This document shows, one piece after another, positions 1-12,329 of a DNA stretch of 64,000 nucleotides. How positions within the stretch are numbered: the first letter of the stretch is position 1; every line of letters begins with the position of its first letter. The notes below the pieces were generated by a model, which searched no databases, was not told the origin of the DNA, and saw only the letters and a program-made list of their open reading frames with translations. Position numbers and translations under genes: made by a program. Location: positions 62,001-126,000 of the forward strand of contig JAACJM010000073.1 in NCBI GenBank assembly GCA_013368315.1, in the 5' to 3' direction. Source of the stretch: Tetrapyrgos nigripes. Taxonomy: Eukaryota; Basidiomycota; Agaricomycetes; Agaricales; Campanellaceae.

Positions 1-121
1 TCTCTAGTGATTCTACTTCTCCTCCTCCGAAACAAACAGTCTCAAAGATATGTAAGTACTTGTTCACCTTGACTCAAGCTTTTAGTGACTCCTCAACCAA
101 TCCTCAACTCCATCTTATGGC

Positions 122-1218
122 ATGTCTCAAGTCCATGCCGAGACTGGTGGTGATGTCGTCTTCGAGTCATCAGACGGTGTACTCTTCTACGTTCATTCAA
201 GAAACCTCGCATTCATGTCCGACATGCTGCCAGCTGCTTATTACACTAGGGCTACTCCTCCGAAGGACCCAATGCCGTTGCCCGAGAACTCAAGCACGCT
301 GGAGCTGTTGTTCCAGTTCACTTACCATCGTATGCCGCCAGATTTGAAGAAACTGGATTTCAGGAGCTTGATGGAGTTGGCGGAAGCAGCTGAGAAATAT
401 GTGATCCATTATGCTCGGGCAATGTGCGTGAAAGAGTTAAGGTGAGTCTTACATTCGCGCTTTGGTCTCGAATGTACTAATGATGATTGGCTGACTGTGA
501 CTGTCCCATTTTATCCTGATTCCTGACCTGCCGATGATACTAGCAAATTCATCCGTAAGGAAAGTCTCAAAATTGTTGCATTTGCATGCAAGCACAATCA
601 CGAAGGGCTTTTCTATGAACTTGCTCCTATCCTTGTCCGCAGACCTCTCTCGGAACTAGCGTACGTGCTTCCTCCGAGTTTTTATGTGTCTTGGGTAAGA
701 AATAGCCATCACTGGTACCTTGTGATATGAGTACTCTACAGAGCTTAATGTGAAAAATTTTCTAGACCCTATATCACGATCAATTTCGCCAGCCACTATC
801 CAAAGAAATTGCAACGGAACATTTCCGACGAAACGTTACTGATTTGAAAATCCCTGTGTCCTGTGGCAATGGATGTGCTGCATCTGACCAGGCCAAACGT
901 ACACTACATGACGAGAAGTGGCTTGAAAAAATCAATCAGTGTCAAGAAAGGATTTTGAAGGACGGGGAACCTAGATCCTCTATCGAATCTTTGCTCGAGT
1001 CGAAACTACCTGTGGCTCCGGACTATCGGAGCATGTGCTGCTTTAAGTACATGGAGTGGCAGAAGAGACTCAAAGAGTATGCTCGAAAATCTCCAGGCGA
1101 TCGTACACTGCAGGATCTTGTCGAGGAATACAAGGAACGAATGGTAAGGTGGCAGTAAGAATGATCACGGATTGGCTATGCTGACATACTATGTATGTAG
1201 GGGACCGGAAAGAAGTGA
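122..1218 (+). CDS. BTB/POZ domain protein
   Basis: Four exons fit in phase: 122-441, 544-694, 766-1143 and 1201-1218, giving 288 residues. The N-terminus (about residues 8-105) has the layout of basidiomycete BTB/POZ proteins: GGDVVFESSDGVLFYVHS, then a region of the type PLPENSSTLELLFQFTY, then SLMELAEAAEKY. BTB domains are protein-interaction modules, often linked to Cul3 ligases or transcription. In the large agaric expansion of these proteins the partner is generally unknown, so no pathway can be assigned. The C-terminus is charged and helical (KEYARKSPGDRTLQDLVEEYKE) with no recognised domain. The last exon adds only five codons after the split Met, ending GTGKK. A decayed inverted paralogue lies just downstream. 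The family call is confident; the function is unknown. Confidence 0.85.
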
Positions 1219-1617
1219 ACTGGTTGTTCAGTGTCTTGGTGCTTACCCTGACGTCGTCCGTCCTTCAAATTCGCATCATCTTGGTGTTACATAGCGTTTT
1301 TTTTTTGAAAACAAGAAGAAAATTCCTTGGAATGGTACCATAGTCTAGTGCCACCTATACATTGCAATACCTTACCTCGTTTCTGTAATCGCAGGTTGCC
1401 GTCTCATTATTATGTTGCTATTATACACATGACATTTTCCCTTACTTCTTGAAGTTGCGTCATTGAGTCCATCGGGAAGAACGATCGATCCACCCTGGGC
1501 ACTGTTAATTACCAAGCGCTCCAAGCGCTCCGTTACTTACCTCAACGAAAGAGGATAAAGAAGTCAGCACCATGCAGGCATGGAGTGGGGACTCGGAGTA
1601 CAAGACTTGCCTACCTG
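1219..1617. other. intergenic spacer between inverted BTB copies
   Basis: About 400 bp with a T-run (near 1300) and no convincing coding frame. It separates the 3' ends of the intact BTB gene and the decayed inverted copy. Confidence 0.5.
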
Positions 1618-1619
1618 TC

Positions 1620-2770
1620 ACTCCCTGTACTCCTCGATGGATTCCTGAAACGTACGATGACCAAGAGATTCTAGAGGGAGTAGTAATTTAAGCTGCTCTC
1701 TCCATAATGCAACGGGATGGGGCACGAGACTCCTCAGGCATCTAGCATGGGAGGAGGAGGAGGAGTTTATTACCGGCTTTGGACCAAGATATGATGCACC
1801 GGGTCCGGGAAGCATCGCAAGCGTAACCTACTAGTACAAGATATTACAGGATTTACAGATAAATTACAATGATACCGCCGCGTGGCAATGACTCCTCCGT
1901 GATCTTTCTCCTCCAATCGTCGATTAGCTGGCTCCAATACTTATTGTGTTCTTCGGATCGAGGACAACCGCGTCTGCAGTTCTTGGGACTCCAGCTCCTG
2001 GTGTTCGTGTCAAGTTTGTTTTTGAACTAGTACTCTGGTGCGACCTCCTTGGCAAGCGACTTCTGGAATTGGTCACGATAGAGCGTCTGTGTAGTGTGGT
2101 TTGAGCTCCGATATTTCGCGTATTTAGTTCGAGCAACTTACCCAAGGCATATAGGTGCTCGCAGGCAGCTGGTGAGCGAATCCCGAGAGAGGTCAGTGAA
2201 CTAGGGAAGGGGCGTATATGGGCTTTACTTGATCATGCTTACATGCGAAAACGAATATTTCCAGCCCTTTGGTGGGCACGAAACTCCTACCAACGCATTT
2301 CCTCATTAGCGGCAGTGGGCATTTGTTGAAGAAAAATAAACCTCGCACTTGAATTCTTTGTGTCATATAATACATGCCATACTTCTCGGCTGCCTCTGCC
2401 AGCGTCTTCAAATCATCGAAGTCCAGCTCACAGAGATCAGGGAGCCTGCGATTGGGATATGTGTACTGAAGCAAGAGTCCGGGAGCGGCGGAGACCCCAT
2501 TGGCGCCACAGGTTCTTCAGAAGGAATCGTGTGCTCTGCCGAAGGAAAACCATCGCAAGTGAATTCGAATGGACGTAGAACAATAGTCTGAGAGTAAGCG
2601 CGACCCTTGTGGTCTGTGTGGCCCTTCAGGATACTGACTCAATACTGACAGACCTTAACCGAAGTTATCCGAAGTAGTAGGGTCTGGCTGTGAAAGACTA
2701 CTAGTAGAACATTGTTGGATGATTTGAAGACGATCATGATATCGCCACCAGTCTCAGTAATAGCTCCGAG
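1620..2770 (-). pseudogene. Decayed BTB/POZ paralogue, inverted relative to the first gene
   Basis: Read on the minus strand, the blocks occur in the same order as in the intact gene at 122-1218. ETGGDIMIVFKSSNNVLL lies near 2740. PNRRLPDLCELDFDDLKTLAEAAEKYGMYY lies near 2460-2380 (compare SLMELAEAAEKY). FVFACKHDQVKP lies near 2240. LYRDQFQKSLAKEVAPEY then a stop lies near 2070-2015 (compare LYHDQFRQPLSKEIATEH). LESLGHRTFQESIEEYRE lies near 1675-1620 (compare RTLQDLVEEYKE). The blocks are interrupted by in-frame stops and unspliceable insertions, so I read it as a pseudogene; a badly resolved gene with unusual splicing is possible. Part of the 3' end is replaced by a short repeat also present near 43 kb. 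Confidence 0.65.
1750..1835. repeat. Short dispersed repeat, copy 1 (empty MITE site)
   Basis: The stretch around CGGCTTTGGACCAAGA and GATGCACCGGGTC is about 85-90% identical by eye to 43109-43175. In copy 1 the flanking TTAT at 1767-1770 is single. In copy 2 the same point carries a 288-bp MITE bordered by TTAT on both sides. The origin of the repeat is unknown; on the plus strand both copies translate to a similar short peptide containing GFGPR-DAPG. Confidence 0.6.
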
Positions 2771-3359
2771 ACTGCTTGAGGATAACCAGAGCTGCGTGTA
2801 GAGGTTTTAGCTGACAAGAGAAGGGACGAGGTTTATTTTGAGCTTTTGGCATGTTGTTAGCCGATGCGGACTTTCAATACTTTGAATCTCCGTATATCTA
2901 CACCATCTATGCCTCGAGGCGCGTCACCCGACTCGAAGTTCTCCCGCCTTACCTGCGGATGTAATCTTGGAAACTCTTCTCTTGAACCTTGCTCGCCTAG
3001 GGCTCAGCACAGGAAAAGTTAGTTACTACAACTTTTGGAGGAGCTAACTGCCAGCGACGTAAAGGATCCGCATGCATATGCCCATATGACGTTCCATCAA
3101 GCTGTCGTTCAAGATTTTTGGGTTGGATCTGGCATTCTATGAACCGAAAAAAACACAGGGCTATGGTGAGTAAAGACGGCTTTCTTCTGTGATTTTACTC
3201 AGTAAAAGTCTGCAGGAGTAAAAAAAGCTGGCTGAGTCGTCCTGGGATACTTTCAGTCAGATTAAAGTTTATTTCTCCGTTCCGGGCTTCCCGTTCACAC
3301 AGCAGGAGCCTCATGTCTTCCTTTAACTCGCCCACTATACTCTCTTCCTTCGGACCACC

Positions 3360-5493
3360 ATGTTGACCTCCTCCCGTCCCAGTATGGACTCCCAGGTGCC
3401 ATCCTTGACGCACACAACCAACAGTCATACCCGGAGTGAGACGGGGCAGAGCCAAACGCTTACTAATGTAAGCACATCAACGACTCTTCAGGATCGCCCA
3501 AACTCGCTTTCTTCGGATTCGAGTGGTTCAGCAAGTCTCGTCTCGGCCCAAAGTAGACCAGCTTCTCCTGAGGCTGACGTGTACGGCGGAAATGCAACTC
3601 CTACCCACTGGGGTCAACCTGCTGGATCTGTACCAGATTTGAGTGCAAACTCGAGTTCGGGACAGCGTCGGGGTATGAGGATGTCGCTACCAGCACCTAC
3701 TCGTACGGAAAATCACGCCAACGGCGCAAATTCGGTGAATATCATCACGCCGGTCCACACACCCAATCAAGTGCGAAGAATGACGCACCAGGGGTACACT
3801 AATCCCAGTACGCCGGACCTTTCCTCGCCTTCTTTTGATGTCCAACAACACCGTCTTTCCCGATCATTCACTGACCTCTCTGCGGCTCTTCCTAATGGTT
3901 TGGAGTCCAATACCGTGATTCCTCCATCGTCCAACCAGAGTACTTCGACTACCACTACCATCATCTCTCAAACAACTCCTACGTCCAAAAAGGCTCTCAA
4001 ATTCATCACAAAGCCTACCGGTGGTGCGTCCTCACCACCAGCACAACCACATCCCCTTTCTAAGGTCTTCACAGCGCCGACTTCCAACCCAGCTCCCACT
4101 TCCACACATACTTCCAGTCGACTCGTTCGCCCAGCTCATAACCGTAGTCAGAGTGGACACGAAACCCGTACTCCTTCGGTCCGAGCTCGTGGGCCTGTAC
4201 CACTATCTCCTCTTCCTCCCGGTATCAAGCTCAACCCTCTTAACTACACCTCCATATACCGAAAAAGCGTTCCTCCGAAACGCACTTTCTTCTTTTCGCC
4301 CTTTTCACGGTCAAATACTGCCAAAAACGCTGCTATACGAGGAACCTTTACGGTTAACCCTTTCCTCTACATTCCACCGGAGTTGTTACCGGATCTGGGA
4401 CCTGATGAAGACGAGAGGGATAGGAAGAATTTAAAGTTGGAAGTGGAAGGTGGTGGGATTGACGTGGATATTTGGTTACTTGGGCAATTACCTTCATCTT
4501 TGTACCCGCCGCCTCCTCAGGCTCCAGCTCCTATTCCACCCCAAGTTTCGCCAACGCCTAGTCAAACCCAGGTTCCACAGGCACCCAGTGTTTCGACGAC
4601 ACCTAGTGGTGGTGGTGGTAGTGGTGGTGATGGTGGAAATGGGCAACCAAACCAGTCTCATGCACCTGCATGGCCTTCTGCGCCACGTCCTACAGGACGA
4701 GTAATACCTGCTCTTATGGGAGCTGCAGGGCCAGATACGGCGGTTCAGGCGGGCCAGACTAGCGAGGGAACTATCGAGGAAAATGCATACATACTGCAGC
4801 ATCAGCAGCAACCAACACCGCAGTTCATGGCTTGGGCTCTCAGTATACGGACCAATCTGTACTTGGGGATATCTGGAGAGTCAAATAACCCGTTTCCGCT
4901 CATAGCGAGAATTGTGAGCACATAGGCTTTCATTAGCCTTACCAATTTGCCAATTTGATTCTTTCATATAGCACACCCCAGCGCCAAATCGCCCTCCATT
5001 CCACCTTATGCTTAAATCCGGTTCTGGTCCCGTTTCCCTGCACCTTCCTCGCTCGTTTCACGGGATGCTCATCATTACCATTACGTCTGGCGATCCCAAC
5101 AGCCATATCGTGCTTTCTAGGGATATGGAAAACAGCGCCGTGATTCTTAGCGAGAGTAGTACATCACGGACGTATTTCTTGGGTGATATGCGTAAACTGA
5201 GTGGACATGCGAGGGCTGTGTCGATGTCTGCTGCGTATGCTGGAGGAGGTGGTGGTGGGCATTCCAAGTCGATCAGTTATCATGGGCATGGGCATGGAGG
5301 AGATAGACATGGGGATAGATATGGAACGAATACGAATCTGAAGGAGTCTGGACTAAAACGAAAGAGTAGGAGTGGGATCAACGCAGAGATTGATAGAGTG
5401 CAGATCACGGTGAATGATGCCAAGATAGCGTTGCATTGGGAAGGAGAGAAGGCGTTGGTTGATGTGAAGTGGAGGAAGGTTAGGAAGGGATGA
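3360..5493 (+). CDS. DUF7330-type protein with long disordered N-terminus
   Basis: Two exons, 3360-4913 and 4972-5493, separated by a 58-bp intron (GTGAGC...ATAG, phase 0), give 691 residues. Residues 1 to about 320 are Ser/Thr/Pro-rich and low in complexity. After them comes a block typical of agaric DUF7330 proteins: TFTVNPFLYIPPELLP, then LKLEVEGGGIDVDIWLLG. A Pro/Gly/Gln-rich insert follows. Exon 2 completes the domain with FHLMLKSGSGPVSLHLPRSF, HGMLIITITSGDPN, TYFLGDMRKLSG and a C-terminal strand-rich stretch (VQITVNDAKIALHWEGEKA). The domain is probably a beta-solenoid-like fold of unknown function; no signal peptide or membrane segment is seen. A second Met 24 bp downstream (MDSQVPS) is an equally good start. 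A GGT-rich run encodes the Gly tract near residue 420. Confidence 0.8.
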
Positions 5494-5712
5494 TGTTGCG
5501 TAATGTGGTTGGGTGCTTGGGCTTGGGGCTCGGGGCTGTGAAGCATAGTGAAGGGCTTGGGGAGGCTTTGTGGTCCGCTTGCTTTTTCGCAATTTGCTTT
5601 CAATGTTCTTGTGTGCGTTCACCGTGTCATTTCTACTATGTATAGCTTACATAAAGTTTATGGTGTATCTATGGACTACATTCTCTTGGGCTTAATAGTG
5701 TTGCGACGCTTC

Positions 5713-8700
5713 TCATTCATGACTGCCCACTGCCATCCTCCTCCGTTTGACACGACTCCCTTCTGATTCATTCTCGTCTGGGGGCGACAGGAGTGCCCTC
5801 TTCTTCTGACCCGACCGGGATGAGCTAGGATTCTCCAGCACTACATTGATCTCTCGTTGCCCTGAAGCGTCCATGATAGGACAAATGTCCAAAGCTCCTT
5901 CCCTTTTGTTGATGGCATCGTATAACTTGACGATGTCTTTCAAAGGGACCTTCTCAATACCATTGCGGGTATGAGGTTGGGCCACACCAGGTGGCCAGTT
6001 GATGAACTGGAGGTTATGGTTTTGAAGAATACGAGGGAGAGATTTCCATGGAAGCTTTGGTTCTCCGTTGACGTATTCCACAACGACACCGTGATGCTCT
6101 ACATGTCGAGCTATCAGTATGAAGGCGAGGAGAATGTAACATGGGACAAGTATGACGAACCCAATAGCGACTTCAACCTCTGCTTAATTTCGTCAACCAT
6201 CTCAGTTTTTCGGGGTCTGTCCAGACTTGGCCGAGTTAGAATGTTGAACAAAAACTGAACTGGAGCGGGAGCTTACTTTGTTTTCGACTTGTGGGCGTAG
6301 TTATGATGGACGAAGGAGAACGACCTCGAATTGATATCATTTCCCGGAGGATCCTCCAGTGGTCTAGTAATAAACTCTGAACTGTGCTCAGAGCCAGGAT
6401 TCACTGAATGACTTGGTTCTTGAAGTTCCACTGGTGACAGTGCAGGACTTGGAGAGTCGGGCAGGGCAATCAGATCTTGAGTTAGTTCAGTTAGGAGTGC
6501 AACATTGCTCTGGAAGTGAAATTAGTAAACTGGGTGCCTTTGCCAGGTATGAGCTAGCATCCTGACCATTTCAGCCACCGATACTTCTGTCAATCGGATT
6601 GTGTTTTCTATTTCTGAGACTGGTCCACCCTCTACCACCTAATCACAGATGTTGAATGAGTTGAGAAATAATCATCCAGATGAATGCTCCTCACCCTGGA
6701 GCTCGGACCAGTCGCTAGTTCAGAAGAGTCGCTGTGGTCAGCTTTTCCTATTGTCTCATCGTTATCAAGGTCGGAGTCTGCACACGCTTCCGTTTCAGTG
6801 TACCAACTCAATGAGTCTGCTGAGTCCTGATCTGGATTGTCAAAGTCTATTGTTTCATCATCGTCTCCTTCAGTATTGTCCAGTGCACTGGATAATGCAT
6901 CCTAAGGAATGTTGTCAGTTTAGTACGCCATATACAACGCGCATTGACATTTGCGTACGCTGATGATCTTCAACGTTCCATTCAAGGCTCTAAGTTCCTT
7001 ACGCGTTGGGTAATTCTGATTGTACGATGCGCATCAGTACAGCACTTCTCGACGACGAAGAAACATACCAGTTCATCAATTAGTTTTCTGGCTAGACTAA
7101 TTGGGTTTTCAACTGAATTTTGTCCTGAATCTGCAGCAAGTATATCCGAATTCTTGTCTACGAAACGACTTAGTCTATGAAACGCATCAGCGTTAACACA
7201 GACAGAACAGTGTCTCGATGACTCTCCACTCCAAGGCAAGCCGAGATAACCGAAGTTCTGATTACAACCAACCACAGGAACCCCGAGCAATAGCGAGTAG
7301 GCGCATGCGTAATAATGTGCTGTGGCCGGTTTGAAACAAGTATGTAGGGAAGTATTCAAAGCCTCCCGGAAACCTTTAGATGTCGAAGTCATCGGAGGGG
7401 TAGGCAGTTTTTCAAAAACAGGAGCAAAATCATACTCGATGATTCTTGCGAATGCACGAGCTGTGTCAGGCCCAAAACCGATGTACCTGGCGATAGAGAA
7501 TAGAATCATAGCACAAAGCCATGAGACGCCATCGACTGCATCTTCTGATTGCGAAGACAGGCTTGTCGATGCGAAGGGTGCAGAGGCGACACTGCTGATG
7601 GCGTCTTCAGTCTCTCTCCACCGGGGTTCAGCAAGAAAGGGAAGCCAGGCAGCTGGTATCCAATCTGAGTCGGGAATTAGGCGCCGGATTTCTGTATCGA
7701 GAGCAACAGGCAGATCAGACGCAAATCCCTTTCCCGGCAATGCCATTAACCACTTATCCAAGCGCGCTAAAACAGAGGGACTGAGATTATCTCCCAGATC
7801 TATTGCGTCGCCTTTGAGCATGTTACTGACCACGGACGTTTTCCAGTGGTCATGTGGGGATAACGATGCGCCGTAATCTGGAAACCCGCACCGCTGAACC
7901 ACTCTCTGAATGCACCATAAAGCAACGACATGCGGCTTCACTGGTTTGTGGGTTATACTAGAGAAGATTTTCCGAGTGCTGTTTCTATCGCAGAACGAGA
8001 GTCAAATCCTCTCAGCCAAAATAAGCAATTGTTTACACATACGAAAGTCTGCAAGCAATATTCCGACTAGGAAACTCTTCCGAACTTTCCTGAGGTCCAA
8101 AAAGAGAATTGAGGAGAGGAGGAGGAGGCGCTTCTTCAAGAAAGTGGTGGACATTGATCCACACTGTCCATTTTCGCATTTCATCACTGAGGCTTGGGTT
8201 AAGCTCCGAGTCGAAGAAGCCGACACAGCGATCCTTGATAGGCAGCGGTATCATGCTCCACCACTCCAGCACAGCATCCGGCATCAGGAAATCCGACTCG
8301 AAAGTAAGTGAGCCGATGGATGTTGTGGTGGATTCAAGTTTGCGATAACATGTCATCATCGCAAGCCAGAGAACCATTGGTAGTCTGTAAGCGTCAACGC
8401 AGTATCCGTCCCCGTCTGGAAGATCGAGTAGGTCAACAAACAGTACTGGCCGAGGTCTCTCAGCTTTCATAACACCGGCGATCTCCTTCCAATCTGTATA
8501 CGAAGGACTTTCCCAACGATCTTGCAGATGCGCGCAGTCCTGAGGACGAGGTAATGCAGCGTCATCCCCATCTCTCCACAATGCCCAGATATCCCTAGAC
8601 ATAACGAGAGATCGCCAGAGAGCTAGGCGCAGGTCCGTTCTTAATCCGGAGATAACTCTAGTGGCACACAACCACAACCACTCCAGGCGACTTGATCTAT

Positions 8701-9037
8701 ACTTGTCCCCTCCCTCCTCGAAATCCCGAAGAAAGTTTGTATCGTCGTTATGACAGAGGTAGGACTCAGGGGGGCCAGGCTCAGTGGTGGGAAACTGTAC
8801 AGAGTACTGCAAGGGATCAGAGGTAGACCTCGTGTCAGATATTTGGAATTCCTGGGCTGAAGCAATGTATGAAGTCCAGCCAGCAGTGTCCAGGGAGGAG
8901 GGAAAATCGAAGCCAGGCGGCTCGTTTATGCGTGATGTTGGAGGTTGAGGTAGTAACGAGTTAGAGTCACTGGCACTGTCGTCGGTCATGGCAGATGGTG
9001 GGCGGAAGGTAAGAGGAACGCTATGGAGCTTGGTCAT
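5713..9037 (-). CDS. Long unrecognised agaric protein, multi-exon
   Basis: At least seven exons. Exon 1 runs 9037-8043 and joins exon 2 (starting 7984) in phase. Exon 2 continues to about 7062, where GATGAACTG meets a GTATGT donor. Smaller exons then follow: an acidic one near 6902-6695 (ALDNTEGDDDET...), another near 6640-6570, one near 6510-6280, and a last exon ending at 5713. The product is about 950 residues. The middle has hydrophobic stretches but no clear membrane topology. The C-terminal part contains LQFINWPPGVAQPHTRNGIE and PLKDIVKLYDAI and ends with a basic cluster (RVKRRRM) that could be a nuclear localisation signal. I recognise no named domain and assign no function. Internal exon borders are approximate. 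The second Met (MTDDSASDS, 8989) is an alternative start. Confidence 0.6.
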
Positions 9038-9372
9038 TCAATGAAATGTATGTCGAAGCAATTTCTCCTTCTGGCGCTCATCCCCCTCCACCTCGTAGCC
9101 ATTTCGAGCAAGAAAGCTGTTGCAAATCGCGATTTGAACAAAGAGAAGTGAAGTGCAGCACATGGTGATTATGCAACATCAATTTTGTACCTATGACAGG
9201 TAACCTGTCATCAGATGCCTGCTTTCTTCATCGGCATCCTCCTCCCGCAGTCTTGCCTATCTTGTACGACGTCCTCATCCACCTATCCCAAAACTGGACC
9301 TCCTCCACCTCCGCTGCCCGTTACGACGATCCTGAGCAGCAGAGATGCGTATGCTGCTATGCATAGTGGGTT
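9038..9372. promoter_or_regulatory. Divergent intergenic region
   Basis: This is the spacer between the start of the long minus-strand gene and the first supported Met of the plus-strand membrane protein. It probably holds both promoters. A TAG stop in the reading frame at 9364-9366 argues that the plus-strand gene does not extend upstream without another splice. Confidence 0.4.
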
Positions 9373-10202
9373 ATGTATAAGAGATTTCGGAGACAAAGGC
9401 GCTCCATCCTGGACCCACCCATGCTCTCCTCCCTCTCCAACCTGTGCAGTATCGCTCTCCAGCGAATCTGCCTCGTAAACCTCATTGTTATACGACAAAT
9501 TACAGTCTATGGCAAAGTAGAAGAAGCTGTGCAGCACCAGAGCGTCGCCCAGTCGTTGATGATAGAGTTGAGCAGGAGTCGGAAACGGAACATAACTATC
9601 GTATGTCTTCGTCTGACGAGGCCATGATACGAAAGTACTGATCAGTAGATTTTGCTCAGCTTTTCGCCTTCCTCGGGTGAGTCCGAAAAGCAGCTCACCA
9701 TGGTACACGTTTTCTTAACGAGAAATTTTCTGCAGGTACTATGCACAGTTGGCACAAATCACAGCTGCTGAATGGATCATCTTCCTAATCCTGTTATCGA
9801 GCTCCATTTCTGCATTCTGTGACAGTATAAGTCCACATGAGTTTGCTGTGAGTAGACTTGATTTTGACGATTTTTTCGTCTGGGTGGAATGCTCACCTTG
9901 ACTCCGCTGGCAGACTATACGTCCTTCCCTTTTTGCTTTCCTACACACAATTCCTAGTGTGTCAGTCAGAGTAGTCCTCGTCGCAGAAATGATACGTGTG
10001 TCGGAGAACCTAGCAATGCTAGTCTGTCAGCTCTGCTTGGCGTTAGGAATATGGTGCTTACTCTGCCTACTGAAGAGACCAGAGAGAGATGAGTCGAGCG
10101 GTGATGATGTCAGGCTCGAGGTGTGTCTTCCATGACTCTGTCGCAAAAATCTCGTGTCTGATATACCTACAGGATGGTATCATCTCGCAGACTGAAAAAT
10201 AA
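9373..10202 (+). CDS. Small multi-spanning membrane protein, unrecognised
   Basis: Five exons fit in phase: 9373-9600, 9660-9676, 9736-9847, 9914-10120 and 10173-10202, giving 197 residues. The second exon is only 17 nt. Hydrophobic segments are seen at SSLSNLCSIALQRICLVNLI, at EWIIFLILLLSSSISAFC, and in the last third (AMLVCQLCLALGIWCLLCLL), followed by a charged tail ending SQTEK. The alternating hydrophobic and charged layout plus four in-phase introns support a real gene on this strand, although I cannot name the family. The N-terminus is uncertain: an upstream exon between 9215 and 9366 is possible. An open frame on the opposite strand (9708-9283) was weighed and judged less likely. Confidence 0.5.
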
Positions 10203-10787
10203 AATTGTAATCACTGACATTTTGGACTGAAAGAACTGGAATATTTACGCGTCACGGCAGACCTCTGTACCAAGTTTAAGAGACGGACGTTGCATTTGGG
10301 AAAATGTGTCTCCTCGGAAGGAATGCATGCGCAGTGAGGATATGAAAATTGAGAAGGAAATAAGGAAGCCTGGTGCGACGGCACCATTGCCTCCCATATT
10401 TCCATGTTTCAAATGACCTGAACGTAATAAGAAGTTCGAGGCCAGCTGTACCAGATATAAAGCAAAGAATTTTGCGGGGATGGTGCCAGAAAAAACAACC
10501 AGAAAAAGAACACAAAGCTGGACTGAAGTGGCTGTGCAAACTGCGACCTCTCCGTCTTCCCGCCCATTCTTCACTCCAGGGAGACCGCTTTTCTTCCGGT
10601 TTCTATCCAAAAGATCCACGCACAACAATGCCTTCAATACTCTGGATAATCATAAAGGCAACCGGTTCGCTTTGCTGGATCAATGACGCCGGCCCGTTCG
10701 TGCTGGCTCGGGACGGCCAGCAAGCAGTCAGCCGAGCTGCAAAGTCGTCTTTTAGCATGACCATGGCAATATTAATATTGATAGTCG

Positions 10788-12329
10788 ATGAGTGCCTCGA
10801 TGCACTTCATTGTGCACCTCCTCCTATGCTTGCTCCTTACCCTCCAGCATGCAGCAGGCGCCATCCTCAAATCTCCTGTTGAAGCCCAAGCTGCTGAACA
10901 AGACCAACCGTGCACGTTTACCATCAAAGCTTTCAAATATGACCTGTGTCCTCTTTTTCACTCGCTGGATGCACCGTTTAAGATTGTCAAAGAGGAAGGT
11001 CTGTGGTTGACGTTTTCTTTGTTTCTGGAGTCTGACTCAAAGTTTCATTTAATAGACACACCTCCAACCATCACCAGGAAAACGTATGAGATTGGGTTAA
11101 AGAGTGCACTGAAGAGAGATAAAACGTTGCCCGCTGAGTCTCAGGTGTGTATTGCCAACTTTCGCCCAAGGTGTAACCCAACTAACGTCATGACAGTGTT
11201 CAGATGGAACTCGAATATGTCTGATTGGTACGATCACTGAAATGGATCCCAATCCACATTTTTCTGATACCCAACGGTTCCAGTATCCTTCACCCGCCCG
11301 GACCGTCCCTCTGTACCTTCACAAATCCTTCAAGTGATACCAATCGCCACAACCAAAGATTTGACCCCAAAACCGAAGATTGGAGAAAAGAGTCATGCTG
11401 ACGACGAACACTGTATGTCCGTCTTTTATTCCAGTCTTACTCGGAACTCAAGGAGACTCTAGCACCTCTTCTGGTCACTCTTCATGGCGGGTTATACACA
11501 AACCTACGGCAAAAGGCTACTTTCATATTTCGATGTAAACCAGACTCTGTCGAGGTACGAGTGCTTTTACTGGGATATCTAACTTTATGATACTCATTCC
11601 CTCATTAAGCCATCCAAACCAACTATAGCATGGAGCTTCAACGGGACGCACGCCTTCAATTGGGAGACTCAGCATGCTTGTCATGAATTTGTCAAACCTT
11701 CACCTTCAACTGGGGACGACGAGACACCTGATGAACCACCGGATTTACCACCTGCAGACCCAGACAACGATAATGAGTCTGAGTCTGGCTCTGGTTCTGG
11801 CCAGCCGGCTACCGCAACTGGGCATGTTTCATTCCTTGCGTTGCTATGGTGTGTGGTATTGTGAGTAGCATGACGTCTACTTGCGTACTCAACAACCGTT
11901 AGCTGACGAGATCTTCCTTTTCTCTTTCTTTCTGTCTTTCACGTACACAGAGTCGTCCTCTTCCTCTGTACCCTGTCCTACCTAGGAGTCTTCTCCTTCC
12001 GTCGGACCACCCGCTACCTCGTTAGACCCCTCAGAACTTCATCACTTGGAGGCCCGTCTGCGTCAAGACTTCTCCGCTGGGCTCAACAGGCCGGGTATAC
12101 CCAAGAGAATGAGTACGACGACGAGTATGATTACGACAACGACGACGACGGGCCAGGGAGGAGCGGCTCTCAGTTTGATAGTGCTTTCATGAATGGAGAG
12201 GAGATACCCTTAACGCCTAGTCCCAGGAAAGGTACGTTTGGGTCGGAGATAACTACGTATGGGACTGGGAAGGCTTGGGGTGAGAGGGAAAGGGAAAGGG
12301 AGCGTAGTAGTGATCATGCGAGGAGTTGA
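10788..12329 (+). CDS. Atg27-like type I membrane protein with MRH-type lumenal domain
   Basis: Seven exons fit in phase: 10788-10998, 11056-11144, 11197-11227, 11284-11412, 11463-11554, 11610-11860 and 11951-12329, giving 393 residues. A signal peptide (HFIVHLLLCLLLTLQHAAGA) precedes a Cys-containing lumenal domain: CTFTIKAFKYDLCPLF, DTPPTITRKTYEIGL, CSDGTRICLI, LLVTLHGGLY, FIFRCKPDS, and TIAWSFNGTHAFNWETQHAC. These match the order of Cys-centred blocks in fungal Atg27/mannose-6-phosphate-receptor-homology proteins, which cycle between Golgi, endosomes and pre-autophagosomal membranes. One transmembrane helix (FLALLWCVVLVVLFLCTLSY) is followed by a cytosolic tail with an acidic Asp/Tyr/Glu cluster. 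The call rests on domain order; specific sorting motifs were not proven. Confidence 0.8.

Noticed and set aside
7322..7876. Plus-strand 184-codon frame
   Set aside because: Antisense to the long exon of the minus-strand gene, with no independent splice or family support.
9283..9708. 141-codon minus-strand frame as a gene
   Set aside because: The plus strand offers five exons joined in phase with membrane segments; the minus frame has no good continuation. Not fully excluded.
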